A DNA stretch of 64,000 bases from Seiridium cupressi (lineage: Eukaryota > Ascomycota > Sordariomycetes > Amphisphaeriales > Sporocadaceae). The position numbers were made by a program, and so were the translations under genes. Positions 11,271-21,887 of the stretch are shown piece by piece. Under the pieces are notes generated by a model that saw only the letters and a list, made by a program, of their open reading frames with translations, ran no database searches and was not told the DNA's origin. The stretch's first letter is position 1; each line of letters begins with the position of its first letter. Location of the stretch: NCBI GenBank assembly GCA_036674765.1, contig JARVKI010000020.1:186001-250000 (forward strand), given 5' to 3'.

Positions 11271-13120
11271 ATGGAGATTGACCGTAGCCTTTATGTGACG
11301 ACTACTCTGGACAGATATACCAATGGCAGCGTAGAAGTACCACGTTTCTTTGGCAAGATTGCCCTGGAGGAGGCAGTTGGAACGAAACTCTGGGATGCGT
11401 ATGGCACTCTTCCGGCAACCGAACAAGTTTCCGGATACGCAGGCGTGCCTTTCTCAAGCGTAACTTCTTAAGCATCTAAATCTTGAGCTATCACTGACTC
11501 GTGTTAGTCTGTCGCTGCTGACATCGAGTCACGTCTTACCGACATCCCTGCGCGTCTTCAATCCATGAATGACAGTGGCATCGGCTATGTCATTGTCTCT
11601 CTGACTTCACCCGGCATCGAGGGTGTCTTCAACGCTACAAATGCTACCAAGTTGGCCACCGAAGTGAATGATGAGATGTACAAAGACTACGTGCAGGCGT
11701 ATCCAGATCGTTTTGGATTTTTTGCGACAGTGCCGATGCAGGTAAGAACTTGGAGTTGGTTTCCCCCTTATAGTCTGTTTCGAGAGTCGGAATCTCATGA
11801 TGAGGTGTTCAATCTTTTGATACATCATCCTTAGCTCCGATAACATCTCCAGTATACCCAAAGAGGAAATGGCTGACCGCGAGTGTTGGATAGGACCCTG
11901 TCGCAGCAGCTGCCGAGCTCGAGCGCGCTGTCACTGAGTTAGGAGCTAAGGGCGCGCTCATCAATGGCTACAGTCAGATCGGAACGTCCGACAACTACAC
12001 TGTGCAGTATTTAGATGACGATGCCTGTGATCCCTTTTGGGCCAAGGTTGCAGAGCTCAACGTTCCTGTCTGGTACGTATAGAAACTTTTAGTATTATTA
12101 ACTATTCTATGATTTGGAAACCGAATATCAGGCTAATTTGTTGTTATAGTAAGTGTCATATCTGTATTTTGATTTCGAAATGACGAATCTCGCCGTTGTC
12201 TTCTTGTTCTTTTGCGTGAAGCAGAACAGAAGACGTATATATTATTTCATATGTATTTCCTGCAAAAACAGTAAATACTCAAGAAGCTAATGTATTTTCG
12301 ACACCCAAGACTTGCACCCGCGCCCTCCGCCGCCGAGCCAGCAGTTGCTCATGAGCGGCTACCCCATGATGGCACATGCTGCGTACGGTTTCGGAACCGA
12401 GACAGCAGGTCATGCGCTACGCCTGATGCTTTCTGGACTCTTTGATCACTACCCCAATATCCAGATTATTTTAGGACACTGTGCTGAGGCTCTGCCGTTC
12501 CTCATTCATCGCATTGACACTCGGCTAGCCATCGGCATTGAGGGAGCTGATGGTCCTTACAATAAGACGATGAAATATTACCTGCGTAACAACTTCTATG
12601 CTACCCTAGCAGGCGTTCGGAGACTATCCACCGTCCGAGATACAATCGATGAAATGGGCGAGGATCGTGTCATGGTAAGCTACTCTTGATGCATCTTATT
12701 ACTGATTTGAGCTATTTCCTATAATGTTTCACTCAGAGCTGTCTTTGGCGTTCGTACTAGAAAGTTGTACTAACCTCTGTTTGCCGCCTTCAGTGGAGTG
12801 TTGATTATCCGTACGAAAGTAATGAGGATGCCGCTAACTGGTTCGACTACGTTGAGGGGCTTGGGGTCAGAACTAAGCAGAAATTGGCTGTAAGCAACTT
12901 CCAGAGTTATTTCAAGCCCCGTATAGCCTGTTTTGGGGGTTCGCCGTTTCCTGCTGCAGCGTTTTGCTCTTGAAATATGGATTTTAACTCCTGACAACTC
13001 ATCAAGCATGTTAGAAGAAGCAAAGACTGACTCCAGGTGTTGTAGTGGGAGAACGCGGAGAGAGTTTTCAATATCACTGCGGGCCTTGACCCATATCAAG
13101 AATATCAAGAATTCTTGTAG
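11271..13120 (+). CDS. Amidohydrolase-2 family protein (2,3-dihydroxybenzoate decarboxylase-like)
   Basis: Metal-dependent TIM-barrel enzyme of the ACMSD/2,3-dihydroxybenzoate decarboxylase family, which removes CO2 from aromatic acids; the exact substrate is unknown. Exons are 11271-11459, 11508-11741, 11894-12071, 12310-12674, 12794-12889 and 13046-13120, giving 378 residues. The third intervening sequence is a nested intron pair (see the separate feature). Family landmarks read in order: GKIALEEA (Glu33), VYLHPR (His203), ILGHCAEALPF (His257) and WSVDYPYE (Asp326), matching the metal and catalytic positions of the family. The last exon encodes WENAERVFNI, the usual C-terminal helix. The first about 27 residues before GKIALEEA are an extension not typical of cytosolic members, so the true start could differ. 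Cytosolic location is assumed. The neighbours give no pathway context. Confidence 0.88.
12072..12309 (+). other. Spliceosomal twin intron (stwintron), [D1,2] type, in the amidohydrolase gene
   Basis: The internal intron is 12073-12149 (donor GTACGT, branch GCTAAT near 12132, acceptor TTATAG). It splits the external intron's donor between its first and second bases. Removing it joins G12072 to TAAGTG at 12150, forming a perfect GTAAGT donor. The external intron then ends at 12309 (branch GCTAAT near 12285, acceptor CCAAG). The exons join as T plus AC to give Tyr in the family motif VYLHPR. Splicing from GTACGT directly to 12309 gives a TGA stop at the junction, and no other acceptor lies in the open part of that frame. 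Confidence 0.85.
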
Positions 13121-13687
13121 AACTCTGACCAAGGAAACTCTGGCGAAGTCGAGTAGATTCAGATGAGAAGGTGGCCTGCCTCCTGATTAGTACTGAATAC
13201 AAAAGTTTCCTCTCAGTTGTGCAAACTAGCCAATAGTGCCGGCTGTGCAAGGCGGTTCGTGATTCGGTCCATCTAGTGTTGATGGACAGCGCACCAGGAG
13301 AAAGCCTTTGGTATAGGAAAATGCTCTTGGGGAGGGCAGAAGAGATCCAAGGCGAATCAACCACCGCGACTGTCGTGAGACAGATAATAGAAAGATCCAC
13401 TTAATTGTTAGGTTTGCCGATATTAGCATACATCTAATGTGGCGGGCTTTGGGTCGACTTTACACCATGGTACGAGTTCGAAATTACAACACACCAGACA
13501 TTGGCGCAGGAGTAATCGCAGCGATCTATAGGCACGAGACTGCTACCGAAGTCTATTTATATAGATCCAGGAGCTCTAGTCACGCTGATCGCCGGAGAAT
13601 ACGACGCAGACTGGCCCACAGAGGCAGTACGTCGGATGCGTCAGATCTTATTCTGCTCTAATTGATACGGAATTAATTCTTTCCAAA
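13121..13687. other. Convergent intergenic region
   Basis: 3' flanks of the amidohydrolase (+) and uridine kinase (-) genes. No coding or RNA feature is seen. Confidence 0.5.
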
Positions 13688-15614
13688 TCAGCACCGGAAG
13701 TATCGCTTCTCTATCCAGCGTTCCTCGATGTCAGATAATAAGTTTCCGACCACAACTGTGATATCAGGGAAGACCTTGGTCAACCGATGCACACCAACAC
13801 GACCTGCAGAGTATGTTGCAAATACAATCCGATCCTGGGGGACTCCGTGGTCTACCAACACTTGAACTGCCATTAGCGCAGAGCCTCCACTCGACATCTG
13901 TGCATCGAGGAGTAGCACGCTATCATGCTGAGCAATGTCCGCCGGTAGCTTTAGGTAGTGAAGTTCTGGTTCGCCCGTACGCACGTTGGATTGGATTAGA
14001 AGACGTCCCGTCCGGCAGTCTGGAATGACACGACGGAGTCCGGTCTCAAACGTGGCGCCGCCGCGGAGCACAATGACGGCGCTGACTTCGCCTTTAGCGG
14101 TCAGCCCATGGTATTTGTACCCTTGGGGCGTCTCCACAGTTCTCTCCCGGAAGTGCGAATTATTCAGAGCCCTATCAAGAATTAGTTTGGCGGTGGTCTC
14201 CCTGACGCTATCCATGGGAGCGTAAGCATGGGTGATTCTTACTGTTCGATCAACAAGCAAGACAATCTATCAAAATAGAAGATGAAGTCCTCGCTAGAGG
14301 TATCAATATCCTGTAGAACTGTGCTCATGCCCAGAATTTGGGTGGTTGGCTTTAGCACTACGACTCTCTCAGATAACGGCTCTCGGTCGAAGCCATTTTC
14401 GAGGCTCTTAAGAGCGGCTCGGTGGTGCGTCGACTTCTCAAGCAGCTTCCTCTCGATGTATTGAGTTACCATGCCTAATGATGTGAGTACATCTTCATCA
14501 CCTAGAAGCCGTCTACTCACTCATAGCTACCCTATTCTCCACACCCCGGGGAACAATAATGTCTAGAAGAATCTTAGTCAAAGTTCAAAGGCAATTGTTG
14601 CTTTCTCCAAAGGGAGCATATCCGATTTGGGGATTGATTCAGTCTCACCTGCCACAATTCTCTGAGGTTGCACGAACTGGCTATGTTTTAGCAAAACATA
14701 TCATGCAGAAAGTCACATTGATAAATACCTTTTCGAAATTTGGTTTTACAAAGCGAAACCATTGCTTGATGCAGCCCTCCACATCACGGCCACGATCACG
14801 CACATCGCGTACGACTATATGATGTTAGTATAATTGACATTGGAAAGACATCAGCCTCTTACTCCTTCTCGAAAGGCAAGTGTCCGCATCGGCTTCACAA
14901 TAAATCTGCAGTGCGTCAGTGAATTGCCCATTGATCTCACATGTAATATCTTCTTACACCCATATCCAACAACTCTCGTACCCTTGGATCATAGAGCGCG
15001 AATATGCCTTCTAGGATGAGAACATGAGGAGAGTATATAGGCACAGTTTTGTCCAGACGCTGATGCTTCTCAAAGGAATACACAGGGATCTCTGCACGCT
15101 TTCTGTATGCGTGTAAGCATGGGCGCAGTCCTCGATGGGTTGGCCTCTCGGGTAGATGAGAGAAAAACTTACCCGGCTTTGAGATCGCGCAAGCAATTGA
15201 CCAGTTCATCAAAGTCGATGGCCTACTTGATTGCTTAGCAATCTGCCCTCTTGCGCAAATGCTCTAGGCGTGTGCAACCCACCTCTGGAGAATCGAAGTC
15301 ATACTCGTTCTTGAAAGCCAGCTTATGGGATTCCTCGTCTAATGGTTTATAAAATGAATCCTCCAAAAGTCAGTGGGCGCTTTACTGGATTGAGCTCGAA
15401 AAGGCAATACCATGGACATGATCACCACCCAAGGCAAATTGAGCTCACGGATAATGGCATGAGACAAAGTGGTCTTGCCACTTCCACTACTACCAGCGAC
15501 GCCAATGATACTGACGTCTGCCCATGGTGGGCTGTAATGAGCTCGTTTCGCTAACGTGTCTTGATTGCCGCTGAACTCCGGGATAACAGGCGGTGTCGCA
15601 ATGCCGGCATTCAT
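13688..15614 (-). CDS. URK1: Uridine kinase with C-terminal UPRTase-like domain
   Basis: Pyrimidine-salvage enzyme that phosphorylates uridine and cytidine. Ten exons: 15614-15411, 15360-15283, 15222-15173, 15102-14958, 14905-14863, 14814-14729, 14676-14649, 14562-14521, 14474-14243 and 14171-13688, giving 463 residues. All nine introns have canonical GT-AG ends and every junction keeps frame. The kinase half has the P-loop GVAGSSGSGKTT (residues 39-50), SMDSFYKPL, the lid-type RIVRDVRDRGRD, and FVKPNFEKFVQP. The C-terminal half is a uracil phosphoribosyltransferase-like domain with TPQGYKYHG, GRLLIQSN and the PRPP-loop-like DAQMSSGGSA. Exons of 28, 42, 43 and 50 bases make it unusually finely split for a fungal gene. 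The C-terminus reads EKRYFRC, where UPRTase-family ends normally have Gly after RYF. The start is the first ATG before the conserved kinase core. Confidence 0.93.
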
Positions 15615-16582
15615 CTTGGCTTTCAGTATATAGTAGGAGAAGAAACTAGATTCGAGGCTTATACCAGAGTCGGGTGTTGTCCAAGGTCAAGATGCAGGTC
15701 GCGTGACCAGCTGTTACCACTATACGGGATGACGACTGGGCATGTGACGATGGCCAAAAACTTTGGTGAGCACCACCGTCGGTTTCCGCCGACTGCTGCC
15801 ACTTGAGCAATAGCAATTCGCACAGTGAAACTAAAGAGAAGAGGGAAAAAAAGAGAAGCGAAAAGAGACGAAGCGGTCAAGGAGAAATACCTATGATGAC
15901 TGGCCACAATTCAAAGTCCATGATGTGTAAATGAAGACGACAGCCAAAACGAAGTGTATGTGCATTCACGAACTAATCAAATTGAGCTTGCTTGCCAGCT
16001 ATGACTGACTGGACGTCCCAACCATACATTGTATCTGCAGCCCCGCCGAGCCGTCAACTGCGTCCATCCAGCCGTAGGTTTAGTGTGGGAGCTTATGGTG
16101 TTCCATTAGACACCTGTTTAGTGGCACTCCCCTAAACCCCCGCAAGAACAAGTAGTTAGTGGAGCTTTGGCAAGTGCATCAAATCGACACAGATTTTTCT
16201 GAACTCGGCCTTCCAAGCAGAGCACTTCAAGTGACTGAGACGGATGAGAAATACCTTAGGTGCGGTACTTATTTCTGGTCCGGATCATTGTACTGAGATG
16301 CCTACCAATTCTGAGACATTATCGCGCGAAAGCACCAGTAGTTAGGTACAATGTACGTACTCCTCTGCTTTTAGCGTCCTTCGCAAGCAACAGCCCCACC
16401 AGTGAAATCTCGCATCACATCCCACACCAACCACTGACACAACTTCCCGTCTTCTTCCTCACTTTTCAAGCTCTGCTCTCCTCGCACACAGCCTCGAGCA
16501 GAGCATAGGTATATCAAGGCACCCACGCAGACATCCCAATGTCTCCCGCCTCCCTCTTTCTATCACATTTCTAGTCGGTGGT
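15615..16582. promoter_or_regulatory. Divergent intergenic region between uridine kinase and Gid8
   Basis: About 970 bases holding two divergent promoters. The side next to Gid8 is pyrimidine-rich, like a leader. No specific element is assigned. Confidence 0.45.
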
Positions 16583-17797
16583 ATGTCCTCGCCGATTGCT
16601 CGCGAGTTTGAGGAACAGCTTCGTTACACCAGGATTCTTGCCGAAGCTCTTCTGGATCCCAAGATGACTTCATCCACGTCGACAGCTACACCGATGAAGC
16701 ATGCCTTCACTCGCCACGTCGAGGAGGCCAAGGCCCCGAAGAAGTTAGTTACCGTTCACTTTTTGTTCCCCTCTACCAGTTTTTTTGTGTGCTCTCAAAT
16801 GATGTCAACAACAATCAATGGGAATCTCTCCGAGAAAAATACATGCGGAGAACGATTTGAATCTTCATATTATCTGATCGACGAGCCTCAACGCCTTATC
16901 ATGTCCCCAGACACTTGAAAGGTGCGACGAGCTAACCTTGAACCTGAAGCGACATCAACGGTCTGATTTTCGATTACCTGACCATGGCCGGCTATCCTAA
17001 TGCTGCAAAGAAGTTCTCGGCCGAAGCCAACTTGCCTGCTCAAACGATGGATGACTCTATCGAGATTAGACAGCGGATCAAGACAGCTATACATAGGGGG
17101 GACATAGCACAAGCTATAGCTGTCTTGAATGACGTGGATCCAGAGGTATGCTAGCTCCTTTCTCCCAACATACACCTTGCGATGATTAGAAACCGAGTTT
17201 TACATGCACCACTCTTAGGGCCTTCGGGCCTGGTGATGAGAAACAACCACTTTTTTATGAGCACATCTCCCTAAACATTCTCATCGTTTTCTACCTTATC
17301 TCGTGCCTGCCTCTAACACCCTAAAGATCTTAGATACAGACGCGGCACTCCATTTCGCCCTCCTTCGGCTACAGCTCGTTGAGCTGATTAGGCAATGCAA
17401 TGCAACACCTGGACGTGACATCAATCCTGCATTAGAGTTCGCTACACAGCAACTGGGTCCGAGGGCTCCAACAAATCCTCAATTCCTCGAGGACCTAGAG
17501 AAGACAATGGCTCTTGTAGTGTTTTCCCACGACTCACTCGATCCCTCGCTTGCCGCACTTCTGAAGCCCGAACTAAGGCGTGAGGTTGCAGACATGGTCA
17601 ACAAAGCCCTGCTACAGCGAGAAATGCAGCGAAGGGATGCAGCTATACGGCATCTCGTGCAAATGAGGGCTTGGGGTGAAGAAACCGTGCGCAAGGAGAC
17701 CAAGAAAGATCTTCCAGCACGAATTGACCTCGGTTTAAACGGTGATGATGACCAAAACGGTTTCCATGAAAACGGACAAGATACCGTTATGACGTAG
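16583..17797 (+). CDS. GID8: Gid8-like LisH/CTLH/CRA subunit of the GID (CTLH) E3 ubiquitin ligase
   Basis: Scaffold subunit of the GID/CTLH ubiquitin ligase, which in yeast targets gluconeogenic enzymes for degradation when glucose returns. Exons are 16583-16743, 16950-17145 and 17327-17797, giving 275 residues, the usual Gid8 size. The LisH motif is at about residues 54-85 (DINGLIFDYLTMAGYPNAA). The CTLH segment follows with SIEIRQRIKTAIHRGDIAQA. The CRA region begins at ILDTDAALHFALLRLQLVEL and carries on to a helical C-terminus. The two introns are long for this window (206 and 181 bases), but both have CTAAC branch sites and keep frame. The first about 27 residues are extra relative to the conserved core, so an internal in-frame Met (near 16664) is a possible alternative start. 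Confidence 0.9.
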
Positions 17798-18628
17798 ACG
17801 AACCAACAAGAGCACGAACACCACCCAGTTTATTTGGAATGGAGCTATTCGGATGGGGCGTCCTACCTGAGTGGCATCCAATAGCGCCGTTGCACCAACT
17901 CACTGGCTCTCGTGATTAGAGGAGACTTTGTATGTCGGGACATACCCTTTGTTTTTCTGTATTTAAAGAGCATGGCGTTGTGGTCAGAAATGATACGGGC
18001 ACGTGGACATGATGGCATGTTGAATGTGCGGCGTTCAGGACATTATTTATAAAAACAAGCCTTGGTTGGCATGACGCCGGGCACGCACAAGTTTACATCG
18101 GCAGCAAAGGCGTGGAGACAAAAGTCACAGGTTCCGCGAGCATGAATATGTGTGTACTTACTAGTGACTTCACTTCCTACTACCCAAGCATGAACATATA
18201 CTTGTCCAATGGTCAGACGGCCCATGTGAAAGGTTACATTGTACACCTCGCCAGCATGCACCTCCGGCGTTCCAGTGTTGAGCTCGAAGGATAGTAGTTA
18301 TGCTAAAAGAACAACCAATCACCTTCATTGGTGCCGTAGTTCCCGCTTGAACCAAAAGGTGTCGAAGACTTGGGCTTCTCCAAAAAGTGCATCTTGATAT
18401 AGCCTCGTTCATTATGCCAATCACCATTAGGCAAAGCATGACAGATTCAATTCTAAGCCAACTAGACTGGAAACGCAATCGTGAAGCACTTTCTATTTAT
18501 GTACATAAGACCGGACACTAGGATCTGATGAGTTGACTGAGCCAGATAGATCCAGTGTGTTGAGCCCATTCATGCCGAGAGCCTCTAAATTCCAGCGAGA
18601 TCTTTGGCCAGCACCAGAATACATGTCA
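17798..18628. other. Convergent intergenic region
   Basis: 3' flanks of Gid8 (+) and the NDUFS4 homologue (-). No feature is supported. Confidence 0.45.
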
Positions 18629-19414
18629 TTACTTCGTTCTGACGTGCTTCAGCTTGCTAGGCGAGTATAGGAAGTTGTTGGCATATGCCTTGGGCGTAAA
18701 TGCGCGCTCCTTAGGCTCCTGGACGAAGTACTCGTAGCCCTGCTTCTCGGCGAAAGAAATGGCATCCTCCTTACTCTTGAAGTTCAGGTGCGTGCCCTGC
18801 ATGAAATCTCCGGAGGACTGCCAGCCCATCAGCGGGTTCTCCCATCGGTGTCCCTTGGCGAGGACGTCCCAGTCCATACGCCAGTGGTGTGAGTGCCAGT
18901 TGCCAGACTGGGTTGCAGGCTTAGCAGGCTTGAAGATGCTGCACTTGTGTTAGCTATCTCCTTGGCTCGAGACCGAGACCAAGTGGGTGCTGTGGCATAC
19001 CGGACAGTTCGTGCTTGCAACTCAATCGGTGCGCCGGATAGCACAGCAGCGGGAAGGACATTGGTGTCTTCACTGCCATCCACAACACGCTTGGGAACTG
19101 GAGTGAACGTCCTAACCGATAGACATCAGCGAATATTCATGTGGTCCCAATGCCCAAGCTAGGGACGTTCCACTCAACGCGGGACGCCGGAGAACGTACG
19201 ATGTAGCCTTGTCGATGTGTGCGCCGTAGTCAGGCGAATTGGGAGCTCTTTCTGCTGGGCTTTTGGCCGCATCCGTCACAGGACCGGCTTCTGCGATAGC
19301 TTTGGAGAGATCTTCAGTCTTGAATCGTCGTTGGGTGAAGGAAGAAACCGTAGTTCGTGGAGTGGTAGCAGTCCGCAGTAGCTTGACTGCAGACTGAGCT
19401 CGAAGAGACGCCAT
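18629..19414 (-). CDS. NDUFS4: NADH:ubiquinone oxidoreductase NDUFS4-type subunit (complex I 18/21 kDa AQDQ)
   Basis: Accessory subunit of the peripheral arm of mitochondrial complex I, needed for assembly and stability of the NADH-oxidising module. Exons are 19414-19200, 19111-19001 and 18938-18629 (introns of 88 and 62 bases), giving 211 residues. The N-terminus MASLRAQSAVKLLRTATTPR is a typical mitochondrial presequence. The conserved body includes VPKRVVDGSED, then NWHSHHWRMDWD, NPLMGWQSSGDFMQGT, and FKSKEDAISFAEKQGYEYF, which identify the family. The Met at 19414 was chosen because it begins the presequence; an in-frame Met lies upstream at 19525 but adds a segment without targeting character. 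It is transcribed head-to-head with ATP synthase subunit f. Confidence 0.95.
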
Positions 19415-19741
19415 GTCGATTGCAATGGGCTGTCGCAATGGTTGCTGTAAACGTCGCTCTCCAAGCCCGAAACTTGCAAAGGTGAGGTCAAGACGCGGGT
19501 GGTGGCTCATGTGGCTGTGCGGCACCTGCAGCCCGTCGGACCGGTTGTGGCGCGGTCCACGCTAACGAGGTCTTTTCGTGCCTCTGCTTTGGATTCGACC
19601 TCACTCCAAGCTACAGAGCATTAAACCGACGACATCTCTCCTCTTCTTACAGCTCGTCAATTGCGTCTACGTAGGGCCAATTGACTCCTGTGTCTCTCCT
19701 GCCACCGATTACATCAGTCGCGATCCTTCACAGCCGCAAAA
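19415..19741. promoter_or_regulatory. Bidirectional promoter of two respiratory-chain genes
   Basis: Only 327 bases separate the start codons of the complex I NDUFS4-type gene and ATP synthase subunit f, so they must share regulatory DNA. A CCAAT box (19677-19681) lies about 60 bases before the ATP synthase start. CCAAT is the binding core of the HAP complex, a known activator of respiratory genes in fungi. Control by HAP here is inference. Confidence 0.6.
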
Positions 19742-20467
19742 ATGAGCTTCGTCACCCGCCGGGCGCTCTCGACCCTCATCCCCCCGAAGGTTTGTATCTG
19801 GCATCTATGACTTCCGGATCATGGCTGACTGGTATCATATAGGTCGCTTCGCCAAGTGTACGTAATTCCGAAACCCATGCGCCGTCAGAATAGCAAGATC
19901 TCCGCACCGCCATGCCACTTTACCACCCGTCCAATGCGCTCTAAACTTTGAGCAAGGACGACCAGATTTGAAGAAGTAGATCTAGGCAGGGAAAGCAAGG
20001 GCTAACATGTCATGTCACAGGCCATTGGTGCTGCCCCCGATGCTATCCGCATGAAGCGCGTTGTCAACTTCTACGAGAAACTCCCCCGTGGTGCTGCTCC
20101 CAAGGTTGAGGCCAAAGGCCTGCTCGGTCGCTACCAGGCCAAGCACTTTGGTGGCGATAACGCCTCCGCAAAGCGTACGTCCCTCTTCTGCCCTTCGATT
20201 ATATGGTTAAGAATGGTCTCGGGGAACACTGCTCTGGGATAGAGAAATCCGGAAACGGCAAAACTCAAGACAAAGGAGATGCTCGCATCATCCAGGATAC
20301 ATGCTAACTATTATCACTTCAGCCATCATTCACGCCATTGGTCTCATTCTCGTCATTGGATACCCCATGACTTACTACTTCCACCTCCGTGAGTTGACCT
20401 CCTTACAGGGAAATGTAGAGTCAAGACTAATAGTTGCCTAGGTCACCACAAGAACAACGCCCACTAA
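19742..20467 (+). CDS. ATP17: ATP synthase subunit f, mitochondrial
   Basis: Small membrane subunit of the Fo sector of mitochondrial ATP synthase. Five exons: 19742-19789, 19843-19857, 20021-20174, 20323-20388 and 20442-20467, giving 102 residues, the family's usual size. The second exon is only 15 bases, coding V-A-S-P-S, and is needed to keep frame between the PPK and AIGAAPDA segments. The sequence shows a short basic leader (MSFVTRRALSTLIPPK), the family signature FYEKLPRGAAPK, then LLGRYQAKHFGG. One membrane helix (IIHAIGLILVIGYPMTYYF) is followed by the typical end HLRHHKNNAH. The gene is too fragmented to appear as one ORF; the model rests on canonical splice sites and the conserved protein. 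Confidence 0.93.
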
Positions 20468-21887
20468 GTGCTAGGAATGTGGTGCGGATGCACAGAAGGT
20501 CAGCCTGACATAAAGCCCAGGCAATATGTACATATCATAGAAAAGGCAGAGCATCGTAGCAGACTGCAAACCTTTGTGTACTAGAAAGGAGAGAATTCGA
20601 CCCGACCCATTTCCCTTTGTGCCCCGAATTCAACGTCCCTCTGTGACCAAGGGCCTTGCTCTTCCCCAAGGCACCCCCTACCATCGCGTCTTGAAAATGC
20701 CCAGGGCGGCTGCCTGCCGTCTTGTGGCGTAGGCTATTAGACATGGTTTTCTGCTATTCAGAATGAATACTGATGTGCCCTGGTCCGACTGAACATTGCT
20801 GTAACAAACAGTGACCAAATGTTATGGTGCGGACTTCCACCACTGGAAACAGGCAATACGAGTGTAAAAGTTGTAATATTGCCGGGCTGGCCAAAGCCTG
20901 TAACGAAATTGTTCATTGCTTGCATTCACGGATCTGGGGTTGTCATTTTAAGAGTTAAAGAATAAGTGATACCAAGTGCGGGCGAGGATGACCGGTGTAC
21001 CTGACATTCTAGTGATATGAAAAAATGGAAACCAGTCTGGCATATCTAAGTGAGTATCTTTGCTTGTGCTCTTTGATGTCGCAATTTTCTGTCCTGAACT
21101 GCAAGAGCTGTTGATTGCTACGTGCAACCGAATAAACAATGTAGAACCAGCATTACTCCAGTCATTACTCTAGGTAGATAGTCGGGAAGGGAAGGAGAGA
21201 GGGAACTTAAAACAGCTGTGGTTGCCTGGTGAGTTTATCTTGTATTGAATTGTCAACCAGCCGGGTTTGAAGGTCACATGCAATCTTTCTTTGAAAAAAT
21301 TGCTGCCGACTCTTCAGACCAAAATCATCACTCACCTGCCATCTATGCACAGGGCTGAATTGGTTGCTTCCTCAGCTGCAATTGTAAGCTGACAGTGCGC
21401 TAAGCCCAAATGACTCTTACCGAGAGCTTGGAACAGCTGCTAACCCATTCTTAGGCGTTTCTCAGTGCCGACAATTTTGCCCAGCCGCATAACAAAAAAC
21501 CAGACGGACGAGAGTAGGAGATTGAGCGCTGGAGGCCGACAAGTTCTTGCATCTTCTGGCACATTTCCCTTCATCCCCTGTTTTGTCCAGCGTACTTGGC
21601 CTAATTTCTGTACTCCAACAACATTCTTAAAGGTTGTCGCGCCTGCGCCTACTTCTTTCTCGCGTTCCCCACCCACTCCCGATCGCCGAACCCGTTCATT
21701 CGTCAGTTCCCGCGCAGGCTGGACAGTTGAAAGTTTGGAAGTGAACACCACATCACACCTCAGCTCATCCACGCATAGCGACAGCGACAAGCGACAAGCG
21801 CATCCCCCCCCGACACCTGCGCATCACATCAACCACCGGCTTGATTGCCCAACAACACAACAGACTCGAAGAGCTCCTCTCAAGTGG
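20468..21887. other. Intergenic region and long 5' leader
   Basis: 3' flank of ATP synthase f, then the promoter of the disordered RGG protein gene. From about 21540 the DNA is rich in C and T runs, consistent with a fungal 5' UTR. No gene is seen. Confidence 0.45.

Noticed and set aside
12073..12309. Removing 12073-12309 as one ordinary GT-AG intron
   Set aside because: It leaves two bases of a codon before AC and creates TGA at the junction, losing the conserved LHPR segment; the nested-intron reading fits instead.
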